DNA of 64,000 nucleotides, from NCBI GenBank assembly GCA_041395105.1, contig JAWLBB010000001.1, positions 1,656,294 to 1,720,293 on the forward strand, in the 5' to 3' direction. A program made the position numbers and the translations under genes. This document shows positions 1-7,971 of this stretch, one piece after another (the stretch's first letter is position 1; every line of letters begins with the position of its first letter). The stretch is from Opitutaceae bacterium (lineage in GTDB: Bacteria; Verrucomicrobiota; Verrucomicrobiia; Opitutales; Opitutaceae). A model generated the notes under the pieces. That model was given only the letters and a program-made list of their open reading frames with translations, did no database searches and was not told where the DNA came from.

Positions 1-992
1 ATACGATCATAATTGTAGCGGTAACGCCAGCTCTTCAGGTCCTTTGCCCACCAGTCCTTGAGCCGGGTCAGGGCGATCGAGCGGCCCTTCTTGATATCCT
101 CGTCCCGGACGACGTAGGCCCCGGACGTCGGAACAAACCGCCACTGGTAGCGCTCGGCGAAATCCTCCCCCATCTCCCGATAGAAATGCCTGGGCTGGGG
201 TTCCAGTTCGAGGACCCGGCTGGCAAAATCCGGTTTGGCCTCCCGCAGGGTGATCGAGAACGTCAGGTCGTCGTACTTGGTGATATTGGAGTAGTTGCGG
301 TTGTAGAAATTGTTGTACCAGGGTGCCTTGATGTAGGACGACTGGTAGAAGAAGAAGGTGAACATCATGTCATCCGCGGTGATGGGCGGTCCGTCCGACC
401 ATCGGGCGGCCGGGTTGATCTTCACGTAGACGGTCTTGTTCGCCTTGTCGGAGGCCCAGGACTCGGCGATGCCGGGTATATAGCGGAAGCCGTCGGGCCC
501 GATCGAGGTGTCGTTGGGATGACGGCGCGCAAATTGCATGACGACGTCGTCGAGGATATAGGGACGGAATCCCCCGTTGGAATCGGGGCCGATTCGGCGC
601 AGGGTGCGCGGAAAATCCTGGAGGGCCTGGTATCGGGTTCCTCCCTTGATCGCCTTGGGCGAACCGATTTCCGGCAGGTCGCTTCCATCCTCCCAGACCA
701 GGCCGGCGGGAATATCTTCGGGAGTGGCGAAGCGGAAGAACCTGGGATAGGCACCGGCGGCCGCCTTCTCATCAACCTCCTCCTGGGTGATGCGGCCGGC
801 TTCGAGGTCCTCGAAAACCGCCGCCGGCAGGGAAACCTTGGTGGCGTAGTAGGCCTCCATCTCGGGAAAGACATCCTGAGCGGGTGCTTCTGCGGTGTCG
901 GTCTCGGCCGAGTTGGATTTTCCACATCCGGCGAGGAAGAGAAGGCTCGATGCAGCGAGCAGGGCAAGGAAGAGTGGTTTGTCGTGTTTCAT
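1..992 (-). CDS. Oligopeptide ABC transporter substrate-binding lipoprotein (SBP family 5), C-terminus cut by window edge
   Basis: Open frame of 330 codons from an ATG at 992 down to base 1 with no stop, so the gene continues outside the window. The N-terminus is a lipoprotein signal: MKHDKPL, a hydrophobic stretch, then the lipobox LAGC with the acylated Cys near residue 23. The body carries family-5 solute-binding features such as PAARWSDGPPITADDMMFTF and ITLREAKPDF. It should bind peptides in the periplasm, tethered to a membrane. The ATG lies 5 nt beyond the stop of the YejE-like permease on the same strand, so it is the last visible gene of the importer operon. The match to YejA-type microcin C or oligopeptide binders is inferred from the permease neighbours. 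Confidence 0.88.
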   Translation of the reverse strand, partial: MKHDKPLFLALLAASSLLFLAGCGKSNSAETDTAEAPAQDVFPEMEAYYATKVSLPAAVFEDLEAGRITQEEVDEKAAAGAYPRFFRFATPEDIPAGLVWEDGSDLPEIGSPKAIKGGTRYQALQDFPRTLRRIGPDSNGGFRPYILDDVVMQFARRHPNDTSIGPDGFRYIPGIAESWASDKANKTVYVKINPAARWSDGPPITADDMMFTFFFYQSSYIKAPWYNNFYNRNYSNITKYDDLTFSITLREAKPDFASRVLELEPQPRHFYREMGEDFAERYQWRFVPTSGAYVVRDEDIKKGRSIALTRLKDWWAKDLKSWRYRYNYDR

Positions 993-997
993 GGGTA

Positions 998-2071
998 TTA
1001 CCGGTAAGTGGTGTATTTTTTCGGGTCAAAGGCTTCGCGCACGGCTTCGCCGATGAAGGTGACCAAAGTGAGAACAAAGACCAGTGCGGCAAAGGCCGAG
1101 CTGACAATCCAGGGGGCGGTGGTCAGACTGGCGGTGCCTTGTTTGAGGAGTTCGCCGATGCTCGGGGTGGGTGGGGGAAGTCCCCATCCCAGGAAATCCA
1201 GTGCCGTGATGGCGGTGATCCCGGCCACGACTGAAAAGGGCATGAAGGTGACGATGGTCGAGACGGTGTTGGGCAGGATATGGTTGAAGATGATTCTGGG
1301 CGTACTGGCACCGAGGACGATGGCAGCTGCGGCGTAGTCGCGCGATTTCTCGCGGTAGGTCGCGGTTCGCATATAGTAGGTCATCCCTGTCCAGGAGAAG
1401 AGAACCATGATGCTGAGCAGGATGAGGATCCGGGTGGAAATGGCGAAGGAAGCGGGGATGACCGAAAAGACAATGATCACCATGTAAAGGAACGGGATAT
1501 TGGACCAGATCTCGATCAGTCGTTGGAATACCAGGTCGAAGATGCCGCCGAAGTAACCCATCAGGCAGCCGATGGTGATGCCGATCAGGTAGGTCAGCGC
1601 CATGAAGGCGAGGGCAAAGAAGATGGCGATGCGGAATCCGAAGACGAGGCGGGCCAGGATGTCGCGTCCCGTCGAATCGGTTCCGAGAAGGTGCCGGGTC
1701 TGCCAGGAGGGAGGTGACGGCTTGAAGACACCTTCATAGGCATCGTTTTCATAGGCGCCGAACGGAATGAGGGGCAGGATGACCCGGTTACCGGCGCCCT
1801 CCGCTTCGAAATGGTCCTTCAACTCGCGGTAGTTGACGGGGATCTGTGCCTTGTCGCCGGTCAGGCCGAACTCTGCTCCGAGCCTGAGGCGGGAATAGGT
1901 GGTGAAACTCCAATGCCCGTCGTAGCGCACGGCGAGGGCCCGGTTGTTGATGAAAAGCTCGGCAAAGAGGGAAAGCACCACGAGGGCGACGAGCGTGATC
2001 AGCGAAAAATAGCCCCGCCGGATCTGGCGGAAGCGTCTTAGCTTTTTCGCAGTGAGCGGATTGAGTCGCAT
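998..2071 (-). CDS. Peptide ABC transporter permease, OppC/YejE-like
   Basis: 357 residues. One N-terminal membrane segment (about 21-43) is followed by a periplasmic stretch and then the DppC/OppC-type entry motif HLLGTDSTGRDILARL at 127-142. Five more hydrophobic segments follow. The cytoplasmic EAA-type loop (YAAAAIVLGAS ... HILPN, about 246-268) contacts the ATPases. The large N-terminal insert between the first segment and the GTDSTGRD motif is typical of YejE-like rather than short OppC permeases. It sits 4 nt after the YejB-like gene and 5 nt before the binding-protein gene, all on the minus strand, so the three are surely cotranscribed. Role: half of the membrane channel for peptide uptake. 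Confidence 0.92.
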   Translation of the reverse strand: MRLNPLTAKKLRRFRQIRRGYFSLITLVALVVLSLFAELFINNRALAVRYDGHWSFTTYSRLRLGAEFGLTGDKAQIPVNYRELKDHFEAEGAGNRVILPLIPFGAYENDAYEGVFKPSPPSWQTRHLLGTDSTGRDILARLVFGFRIAIFFALAFMALTYLIGITIGCLMGYFGGIFDLVFQRLIEIWSNIPFLYMVIIVFSVIPASFAISTRILILLSIMVLFSWTGMTYYMRTATYREKSRDYAAAAIVLGASTPRIIFNHILPNTVSTIVTFMPFSVVAGITAITALDFLGWGLPPPTPSIGELLKQGTASLTTAPWIVSSAFAALVFVLTLVTFIGEAVREAFDPKKYTTYR

Positions 2072-2075
2072 CGGG

Positions 2076-3098
2076 TCAACGGAACCGGATTCGTGGGTCG
2101 ATCAGGGCAACAAGGAAGTCGGAAAGGATATTGCCGATCAGCAGGAGCAGGGAGGAGAGGAAAACCACCCCCATGACGACCGGGTAGTCGCGGTCGAAGA
2201 TCGCGGTCAGGCCGAGGAGGCCGAATCCGTTGATGTCAAAGATGGTCTCGATAAGAAAAGACCCTCCGACGATCAGGGTGATGTTCTGGCCGAAGGTCGT
2301 GGCAATCGGAATGAGCGAATTGCGGAGGGCATGGTTGAAGACGGCCTTTTCGAAGGTGACACCCTTGGCGACGGCCGTCCGCATATAGTCGGCCGAAAGG
2401 TTGTCCATGAGATGGTTTTTCATCAGCATGGTAGTCACGGCGAAGCTCCCGACGAGGTAGCAGCAGAGGGGGAGAACGGCGTGATGGAAGAGGTCCTTGG
2501 TCTGCTCCCAGGTCGTCAGGTCCTCAAAGTAGATGCTGGTGAATCCGCCCATGGGAAACCACTCAAGACGGGCCGAGAAGAAGAGGAGAAGGAGTGCCCC
2601 CAGCACATAACCGGGTACGGCGTAGCCCATGAAAATGACAATCGAAGTGCTGTTGTCGAGGAGGGTGCGGTGCTTGATCGCCTTGACTATTCCCAGAGGA
2701 ATACAGACCGCATAGGTTATGATCAGGGTGAGAATACCGTAGAAGATCGAGACCGGAAAACGCGAGCGGATGATGCTCCAGACCGATTCATTGTAGCGGT
2801 AGCTGCTGCCCAGATCGCCGATCAGGACTTTGCCGACCCATTGAAAGTAACTGACCAGGACGGGTTTGTCGAAGCCGTAGTATTCCTTCAGCTGCTGTAT
2901 CTGTTCGTCGGAGAGGGCCTGACTCTGTCCGGTCATGCCCGAGGTGCGTCCGCTCTGGGCATCCATCATCTGGGCTTCCATCATGGCACGCTCCAGCGGA
3001 CCTCCGGGAACGAACCGGGTGATGATGAAGACCAGAATGGTCACACCAAAAAGGGTGGGCGGGATAAGGATGAGACGCCTGAGGAAATAATCACGCAT
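2076..3098 (-). CDS. Peptide ABC transporter permease, OppB/YejB-like
   Basis: 340 residues. It begins MRDYFLRRLILIPPTLFGVTI, the usual first membrane helix of OppB/DppB/YejB permeases, followed by FVPGGPLERAM, the family's conserved post-helix motif. A Met/Gln-rich insert of about 40 residues precedes the core. The EAA loop reads YMRTAVAKGVTFEKAVFNHA near residues 235-255, and the protein ends LVALIDPRIRFR, the canonical OppB-type tail. It pairs with the YejE-like permease 4 nt downstream. ATG start at 3098; no strong Shine-Dalgarno is visible. Upstream lies a plus-strand gene, so transcription probably starts in the 3099-3247 gap or reads through from the ATPase genes. Confidence 0.92.
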   Translation of the reverse strand: MRDYFLRRLILIPPTLFGVTILVFIITRFVPGGPLERAMMEAQMMDAQSGRTSGMTGQSQALSDEQIQQLKEYYGFDKPVLVSYFQWVGKVLIGDLGSSYRYNESVWSIIRSRFPVSIFYGILTLIITYAVCIPLGIVKAIKHRTLLDNSTSIVIFMGYAVPGYVLGALLLLFFSARLEWFPMGGFTSIYFEDLTTWEQTKDLFHHAVLPLCCYLVGSFAVTTMLMKNHLMDNLSADYMRTAVAKGVTFEKAVFNHALRNSLIPIATTFGQNITLIVGGSFLIETIFDINGFGLLGLTAIFDRDYPVVMGVVFLSSLLLLIGNILSDFLVALIDPRIRFR

Positions 3099-3247
3099 TC
3101 CTGAATGAGAACGCCGGAAAACACAGCGTCCGGGCAGATGCCAACGTCTTTATGGCGCCGGGGCAATCCGAAATGGAAGGGCCCTGATGGGTCGATCAAT
3201 CTCGCCTTTCCGCTTGAAGCGGGTTCTGAGCCCGATAAGTTGGAATT

Positions 3248-3769
3248 ATGAAGAAGAGAGGGAGATGCCGGGCTCTGGTCGTCGTTTTTCTGACGATGGG
3301 ATCGGCAGTTCAGGGGACGGATGAATCCGGTTCCCGGACCGACGGACCGGCCCCGGTCTCCAAGCCGACCCCGACGGTTGAGGCGGGCATGCCCCTTTTC
3401 TCATCCGGAGAAATCAGTCATCTTTTCCAGGAGACGGTCGTACCTGAAAAGAAGGAACACCCGATCTTTGTAGGGATGGAAGACGACGTCGTGGAAATGG
3501 CAGCCTTCAATGTTTACAGTGACAAGCTGACGCTGAGGCAGTCGCTTGATGCCCGCCTGTCCGATGCGGGATGGCAGGCGATGTTGGGCCGGCTTGAGGA
3601 ACTGGATCCGAAACTGGCGGCGGAGACTTTTTACGAAAAGCGCAGCGCCGACCGCTTTTTCAGTTCCCAGGCCCCCGGGGGTGCGGTCGACCGACCGAAT
3701 CCGGGAGCGATCGATTTCCGGACCGTGGTCGGATCGGCACTCAAGGCCATCCGTGAGATCGGCGATTGA
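3248..3769 (+). CDS. Hypothetical secreted protein, 173 aa
   Basis: Not recognised. MKKRGRCRALVVVFLTMGSAVQG looks like a Sec signal peptide (about 1-23), followed by a Pro/Thr-rich linker and a mixed alpha/beta body with no Cys pairs or known motif. ATG at 3248 follows a low-GC stretch. It lies antisense inside the peptide-transporter cluster: the two ATPase genes are upstream of it on the minus strand and the permeases downstream, so it splits that operon. It is convergent with the OppF-like gene (31 nt apart) and divergent from the YejB-like gene (149 nt). Codon use resembles the neighbours, which supports a real gene. Function unknown. Confidence 0.6.
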   Translation: MKKRGRCRALVVVFLTMGSAVQGTDESGSRTDGPAPVSKPTPTVEAGMPLFSSGEISHLFQETVVPEKKEHPIFVGMEDDVVEMAAFNVYSDKLTLRQSLDARLSDAGWQAMLGRLEELDPKLAAETFYEKRSADRFFSSQAPGGAVDRPNPGAIDFRTVVGSALKAIREIGD

Positions 3770-3799
3770 GAGGAGTCTCGGGGGCTCACCTCCCCGGTC

Positions 3800-4804
3800 T
3801 CAGATTTCCCCGATACGGATGCAGGCGGCCTCGTGATCGGGTCCGGTTTTTTTCAGGGGCGGCACTTCGCCGCGGCAGGCCTCGATGGCGTGCGGGCACC
3901 TGGGGTGAAATGTGCACCCGGCCGGTGGATTGAGCGGTGACGGAGGATCGCCCGGCAGGACGATCCGCTTGCGTGAGCGCTCGATCTCGGGGTCGGGGAT
4001 GGGAATCGCGCTGACCAGTGCCTGGGTATAGGGGTGGCGGGGATTTTCGATCACATCGATGGCCTCGCCGATCTCGACCACCTTGCCCAGGTACATGACG
4101 GCGATCCGATCGGAGATATGCTTCACGACCGAAAGATCGTGGGCGATAAAGATCATGCTCAGATTCATTTCCCGAGTCAGGCGGGAGAGGAGATTGAGGA
4201 TCTGCGCCTGGATGGAAACATCGAGAGCGGAAACGGGTTCGTCGGCGATGATCAGGCTGGGCTTCAGCGCGAGGGCCCGGGCAACCGCGATTCGTTGTCG
4301 CTGGCCCCCCGAGAATTCGTGCGGGTATTTGCGCATGAAGCGCGGGGACAGACCCACGGTTTCCATCAACTGCGCCACTTCGTGGGCCACTGCATTCCGG
4401 GTGCAGCGGTCGTGGGCGATGAGTGGCTCGGCCAGGGTGTCGAAGACCGTCATCCGCGGATTGAGCGAGGCGTAGGGATCCTGGAAAACCATCTGCAGTC
4501 CGGTCCGCACCTTGCGCAATTCCGCACTGGAGAGATTCACCAGGTTTCTGCCTTCGAGAACCACCGTTCCCCCGGTGGTTGGCACCAGTTGCAGGATGGT
4601 GCGGGCGAGGGTGGATTTGCCACACCCGGATTCGCCGACCAGGCCGACGACTTCGCCACGACGGATGGAGAGAGTGACCCCGTCGACGGCCTTGACCGTG
4701 CCGGAAAGCCGCTTGATCAAGGTGCCCTTGTAGATGGGGAAATGGGACTTCAGGTCCTTCAGTTCAAGGATATTGTCGGGCGGGCTGGCTTCGGTCTCGG
4801 GCAT
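3800..4804 (-). CDS. Peptide ABC transporter ATP-binding protein, OppF/DppF-like
   Basis: 334 residues from ATG 4804; a TTG two codons upstream at 4810 is possible but less likely. Walker A is GESGCGKS, the ABC signature is FSGGQRQRIAVARALALKP and Walker B is LIIADEPVSALD, followed by the H-loop IAHDLSVV. The C-terminus has the OppF-type oligopeptide-transporter domain with the Cys motif CTFHPRCPHAIEAC, which in related proteins binds an Fe-S cluster or metal. It powers peptide import with the OppD-like partner whose stop lies 16 nt upstream. The plus-strand orphan separates it from the permeases, but gene order still supports one transporter. Confidence 0.93.
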   Translation of the reverse strand: MPETEASPPDNILELKDLKSHFPIYKGTLIKRLSGTVKAVDGVTLSIRRGEVVGLVGESGCGKSTLARTILQLVPTTGGTVVLEGRNLVNLSSAELRKVRTGLQMVFQDPYASLNPRMTVFDTLAEPLIAHDRCTRNAVAHEVAQLMETVGLSPRFMRKYPHEFSGGQRQRIAVARALALKPSLIIADEPVSALDVSIQAQILNLLSRLTREMNLSMIFIAHDLSVVKHISDRIAVMYLGKVVEIGEAIDVIENPRHPYTQALVSAIPIPDPEIERSRKRIVLPGDPPSPLNPPAGCTFHPRCPHAIEACRGEVPPLKKTGPDHEAACIRIGEI

Positions 4805-4820
4805 GTTCAACCGGGGGGAA

Positions 4821-5825
4821 TCAGGGCATCAGAATCTCGCCGGCCTGGCAGCGGAGGCAGGACGTTTGGTGGGTATCCTTGACGGCTTTCAGGGCCGGGG
4901 AATCGATCCGGCACCGGTCGACCACCTCACTGCAGCGCGGTGCGAAGGAACAGCCCGTGACTTCCTTGGAGAGGTCGGGCGGGAGGCCGGGAATGGTGAA
5001 CAACTCGGCCCCCTTGGATTGCAGAGAGGGGATGGACTGCTGGAGGGCTTTGGTGTAGGGATGTTTGGGATCCTTGTAGACACCATCAGTTCCGGCCGTC
5101 TCGACGATGCGTCCCGCATACATGACCTGGACCCGATCGCAGAGACCCGCGACCACGCCGAGATCGTGGGTGATGAAGATGACGGCGGTGCCCAGTTCAT
5201 TCTGCAAACGCCGGATCAACTCCAGGATCTGGGCCTGGACGGTCACATCGAGGGCGGTTGTCGGTTCGTCCGCGATGAGCAGCTCGGGCTTGGTAATCAG
5301 GGCCATGGCGATCATGACCCGCTGTCGCATCCCCCCGGAGAACTCGTGAGGGTAGAAATGAATCCGCTTGGCCGCGTCCTGGATGCCGACCTCGGTCAGG
5401 GCATCAATGGCGAGGCCGAGAGCCCAATCCCTGGACAGCTCCGGTTGGTGGGTCAGCACGGGCTCGAGCAGCTGGTCCGAGATCTTCATGTAGGGATTGA
5501 GCGAAGTCATCGGATCCTGGAAGATCATGGAGATCCGTTTTCCCCGGATCTTGCGGAGTTCCCGGGCGGGGCAGGAGAGCAGGTCGATTCCGTCAAAGAG
5601 CGCCCGGCCGCTTTCAATCCGGCCCGGTGGTTGCGGGATCAGCCCCATGATGGAGTAGCAGGTCACCGATTTGCCGGATCCCGACTCCCCGACGATGCCG
5701 AGGGTCTCACCCTGCTCCACGGAAAAGGAGACGCCATCCACGGCTTTGACCACACCATCGCGGGTGTGGAAATACGTCCTGAGATCTTCAACGCTGAGCA
5801 GAGGCATGGCTTCGTCCGGGGTCAT
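4821..5825 (-). CDS. Peptide ABC transporter ATP-binding protein, OppD/DppD-like
   Basis: 334 residues from ATG 5825 (MTPDEAMPLLSVEDL). The internal ATG at 5807 (MPLLSVEDL) is an equally typical family start, and I cannot decide between them. The frame stays open upstream to 6149, but that stretch overlaps the previous gene and has no family similarity. Walker A is GESGSGKS, the signature is FSGGMRQRVMIAMAL and Walker B is LLIADEPTTALD. The C-terminal motif CSFAPRCSEVVDRC is the OppD cysteine cluster. It forms a heterodimeric ATPase with the OppF-like protein 16 nt downstream. It begins 49 nt after the stop of the acyltransferase/GT9 gene and may be cotranscribed with it. Confidence 0.92.
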   Translation of the reverse strand: MTPDEAMPLLSVEDLRTYFHTRDGVVKAVDGVSFSVEQGETLGIVGESGSGKSVTCYSIMGLIPQPPGRIESGRALFDGIDLLSCPARELRKIRGKRISMIFQDPMTSLNPYMKISDQLLEPVLTHQPELSRDWALGLAIDALTEVGIQDAAKRIHFYPHEFSGGMRQRVMIAMALITKPELLIADEPTTALDVTVQAQILELIRRLQNELGTAVIFITHDLGVVAGLCDRVQVMYAGRIVETAGTDGVYKDPKHPYTKALQQSIPSLQSKGAELFTIPGLPPDLSKEVTGCSFAPRCSEVVDRCRIDSPALKAVKDTHQTSCLRCQAGEILMP

Positions 5826-5874
5826 GTTGAAGTGGGGAAGCGATCGGGCAAACCAAATCGAAGTGCGGTCGCGA

Positions 5875-7803
5875 TCAGGCCGCCACACCAGTAAGCGCCG
5901 CCCGATTGAGGCTCTGGTCCACCGCCTGGAGCACCATTTCGGCCGTGATTCCGGAGATCGGTCGTCCGCCGGTCGGCCGGGACCCGGGTGGAAGGAGGAT
6001 TCGGCAGGGGGCCTGGAAAACGGGTCCCGTTCGAACAGGATTCTCCGGCCCGTAGAGTCCGATGACGGGCACGCCCATCGCGTTCGCGAGGTGAAGGGTT
6101 CCGCTGTTCTGGCCGATTGCGAGGTCGCAGCATGCGAGGGCTCCGGCAAACTCCGGGCTTTCGGGACCGCCCCTGAAATGGGTGAAGCGGCCGGTCGGCA
6201 GATCCCGGGCCAATGAATCGGAGGACCGTCGCGGACGCCCCGTTTCCATCACGATGATATGAATACCGGTCCTCTCTCGGACGAGCCGGGAGGCCAGGGC
6301 CCGCCAATGCTCGACCGGCCATTGATGGGAGGGCTCGTCCGTCGGGCCGATCAGCAGACCGACCAGACGCGAGGCCGGCCGGTTTTCCGGGTTTCCGGGC
6401 CATCGAGCGACTCTGGGAATCGGCGGAGTGCAATCCCGCGAGGCGTTCAGTCCGAAATGCCTGAGGAAATATTCAAGGAGGCGGGTCTCATGGAGCCGCC
6501 GTCGGTCCAGGGTTTCGGGAATCGTCCAACGCGCGGTCAACAGGGCTCGGGTCTCCCCCTCGTCCTGCATGCCGATCCGGACCGGGCATCCGGTCACCCA
6601 TGCCTCGGTGTCGTTGCGCCTGCTCTGGTCGAGGATCAGGTAGAGGTCGGGATAGGCCTCCTGGGACTGGACCAGGGAGCGAAGGTTCAACCGATGGGGA
6701 GGGAGCGGAATGACGGACTCGGCAAGCCCGGACGACTGCAGGAGTTCGAGCAATGACCGGCGGCCGAGCAGGGTGATGGCGGCGTCGGGTCGCGAGCGTC
6801 GCAGGGCCCGGATCACGGGGACAGCCTTGAGGGCGGGGCCGAGACCATCCGGGAGCCTCACCCAAATCCGCCAGGACCGAGGCAGGTCGATGCCGGCGTG
6901 AGCGAGTGGGCGGCTCCGGTCGAGGCGTAGGATCTGGGCGGACGAGCGGGGTCGCTGCCAGTAATCCTCGTCCCAGGGCCAGCTGCCGCAGGCGCTGTCG
7001 CTGCTTCGCAGGAGTGTTTCGAGCCAGTTGTTCAGGCTGATCGAGGCAGGAAGGGCGGCCGGGGTGGTGACGACCTCGTCAATCCGAAGGGCATAATGCC
7101 AGAAACTGATCCTTTCCGTGTAGAGACCGACCAATCCAGCCCTGAAATGTTCAACCAGGGCTCCCGGCAGATCCGAGAGCGTCGTCAGGCGGTCCATCAG
7201 CAGGGTCTGTGGACTGTTGCGGACTTTCGCCTGATCAAAGAGAACCCCGTGGAGGCCGTTTTCCCGCAGTGTCCGGAATCCTGCCAGAAGCCCGTCCTCG
7301 GGTCCGAGAAAGCGGACCCCGAACCGCACCTGGCCGCGCCGTCTGAATTCCTGAAGCCGGGTCTTCCTCTGGGAGTCGCAGGAAATGGTCAAACGGAGTC
7401 GGTCGTCCGGGTAGACCAGAGGCAGCGCGGCCACCAATCCCCATGCACCGACCTGAGGCAAGGCCAGGACGGTTGGCTCCCCGGCATCGAGTCGCCTTTT
7501 CAGTGCGGTCCTTGCCGTCGCCGGCAGATGAATCATGGACCGCAGCCGGCGCTCGGTGAGGTAGGGCAGGGCGATGGACAGGAGGCGGTTCTCGAGGCGT
7601 TGCCGGACGGAATGGACAGCAGTCCGCCGATGCCATTCCTTTGGTCTTTCCGGAAAGGCGTGATGGAGGTTGGCCAGCAGGCGGCGACGGCGATCGGGAA
7701 AAAGGTGAAAACCCAGATGCGCGAGGAGTGACAGGGTCATGGCCGGGATGAAGGTCGGTCCGCGGGCGGCCAACCAGCCGGAAATGCGTATGAGTGGAAT
7801 CAA
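5875..7803 (-). CDS. Fusion: LpxL/HtrB-like acyltransferase domain + family 9 glycosyltransferase (heptosyltransferase-like)
   Basis: 642 residues, TTG start at 7803. Residues about 20-290 resemble lipid A late acyltransferases: HLFPDRRRRLLANLHHAFPE near 33-52 is the usual 'N+ AFPE' region, and FDQAKVRNSP near 189-198 matches the family's 'D Q' region. The catalytic block normally written GHxGNWE reads PQVGAWG at about 116-122, so the catalytic His and acidic residue are missing. Residues about 311-640 are a GT9 domain: it opens IWVRLPDGLGPALKAVPVIRALRR and carries the nucleotide-sugar site GQNSGTLHLANAMGVPVIGLYGP. Probable role is assembly of LPS core or a surface glycan at the inner membrane. 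The N-terminal half may be structural rather than catalytic. Confidence 0.78.
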   Translation of the reverse strand: MIPLIRISGWLAARGPTFIPAMTLSLLAHLGFHLFPDRRRRLLANLHHAFPERPKEWHRRTAVHSVRQRLENRLLSIALPYLTERRLRSMIHLPATARTALKRRLDAGEPTVLALPQVGAWGLVAALPLVYPDDRLRLTISCDSQRKTRLQEFRRRGQVRFGVRFLGPEDGLLAGFRTLRENGLHGVLFDQAKVRNSPQTLLMDRLTTLSDLPGALVEHFRAGLVGLYTERISFWHYALRIDEVVTTPAALPASISLNNWLETLLRSSDSACGSWPWDEDYWQRPRSSAQILRLDRSRPLAHAGIDLPRSWRIWVRLPDGLGPALKAVPVIRALRRSRPDAAITLLGRRSLLELLQSSGLAESVIPLPPHRLNLRSLVQSQEAYPDLYLILDQSRRNDTEAWVTGCPVRIGMQDEGETRALLTARWTIPETLDRRRLHETRLLEYFLRHFGLNASRDCTPPIPRVARWPGNPENRPASRLVGLLIGPTDEPSHQWPVEHWRALASRLVRERTGIHIIVMETGRPRRSSDSLARDLPTGRFTHFRGGPESPEFAGALACCDLAIGQNSGTLHLANAMGVPVIGLYGPENPVRTGPVFQAPCRILLPPGSRPTGGRPISGITAEMVLQAVDQSLNRAALTGVAA

Positions 7804-7850
7804 GGCCGGAAAGGGGAAAATGTGCTTTGGGAAACTGAGATTTTCCGATC

Positions 7851-7877
7851 CGATTGGCGACGTTTTTTCGCCGATCG
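7851..7877. other. 10-bp-stem hairpin in the divergent promoter region
   Basis: CGATTGGCGA at 7851-7860 pairs with TCGCCGATCG at 7868-7877 (one T.G wobble), with a 7-nt T-rich loop. It lies in the 168-bp gap between the minus-strand fusion gene and plus-strand serS. The genes diverge, so it cannot terminate either one. It could be an operator or an mRNA leader element. Confidence 0.4.
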
Positions 7878-7971
7878 AGCCTGAGTCCTTGGTATTGGAG
7901 GCGGAAATGCGCTTGCCCGGGAGACGGTCGGAGGATCAGGCTTCAGTCAATTCATCACGGGCGCCTCCATC

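Noticed and set aside
422..967. Arg/Pro/Ser-rich frames overlapping the first 1 kb
   Set aside because: They are shadows of the solute-binding lipoprotein, which reads cleanly from 992 to the window edge.
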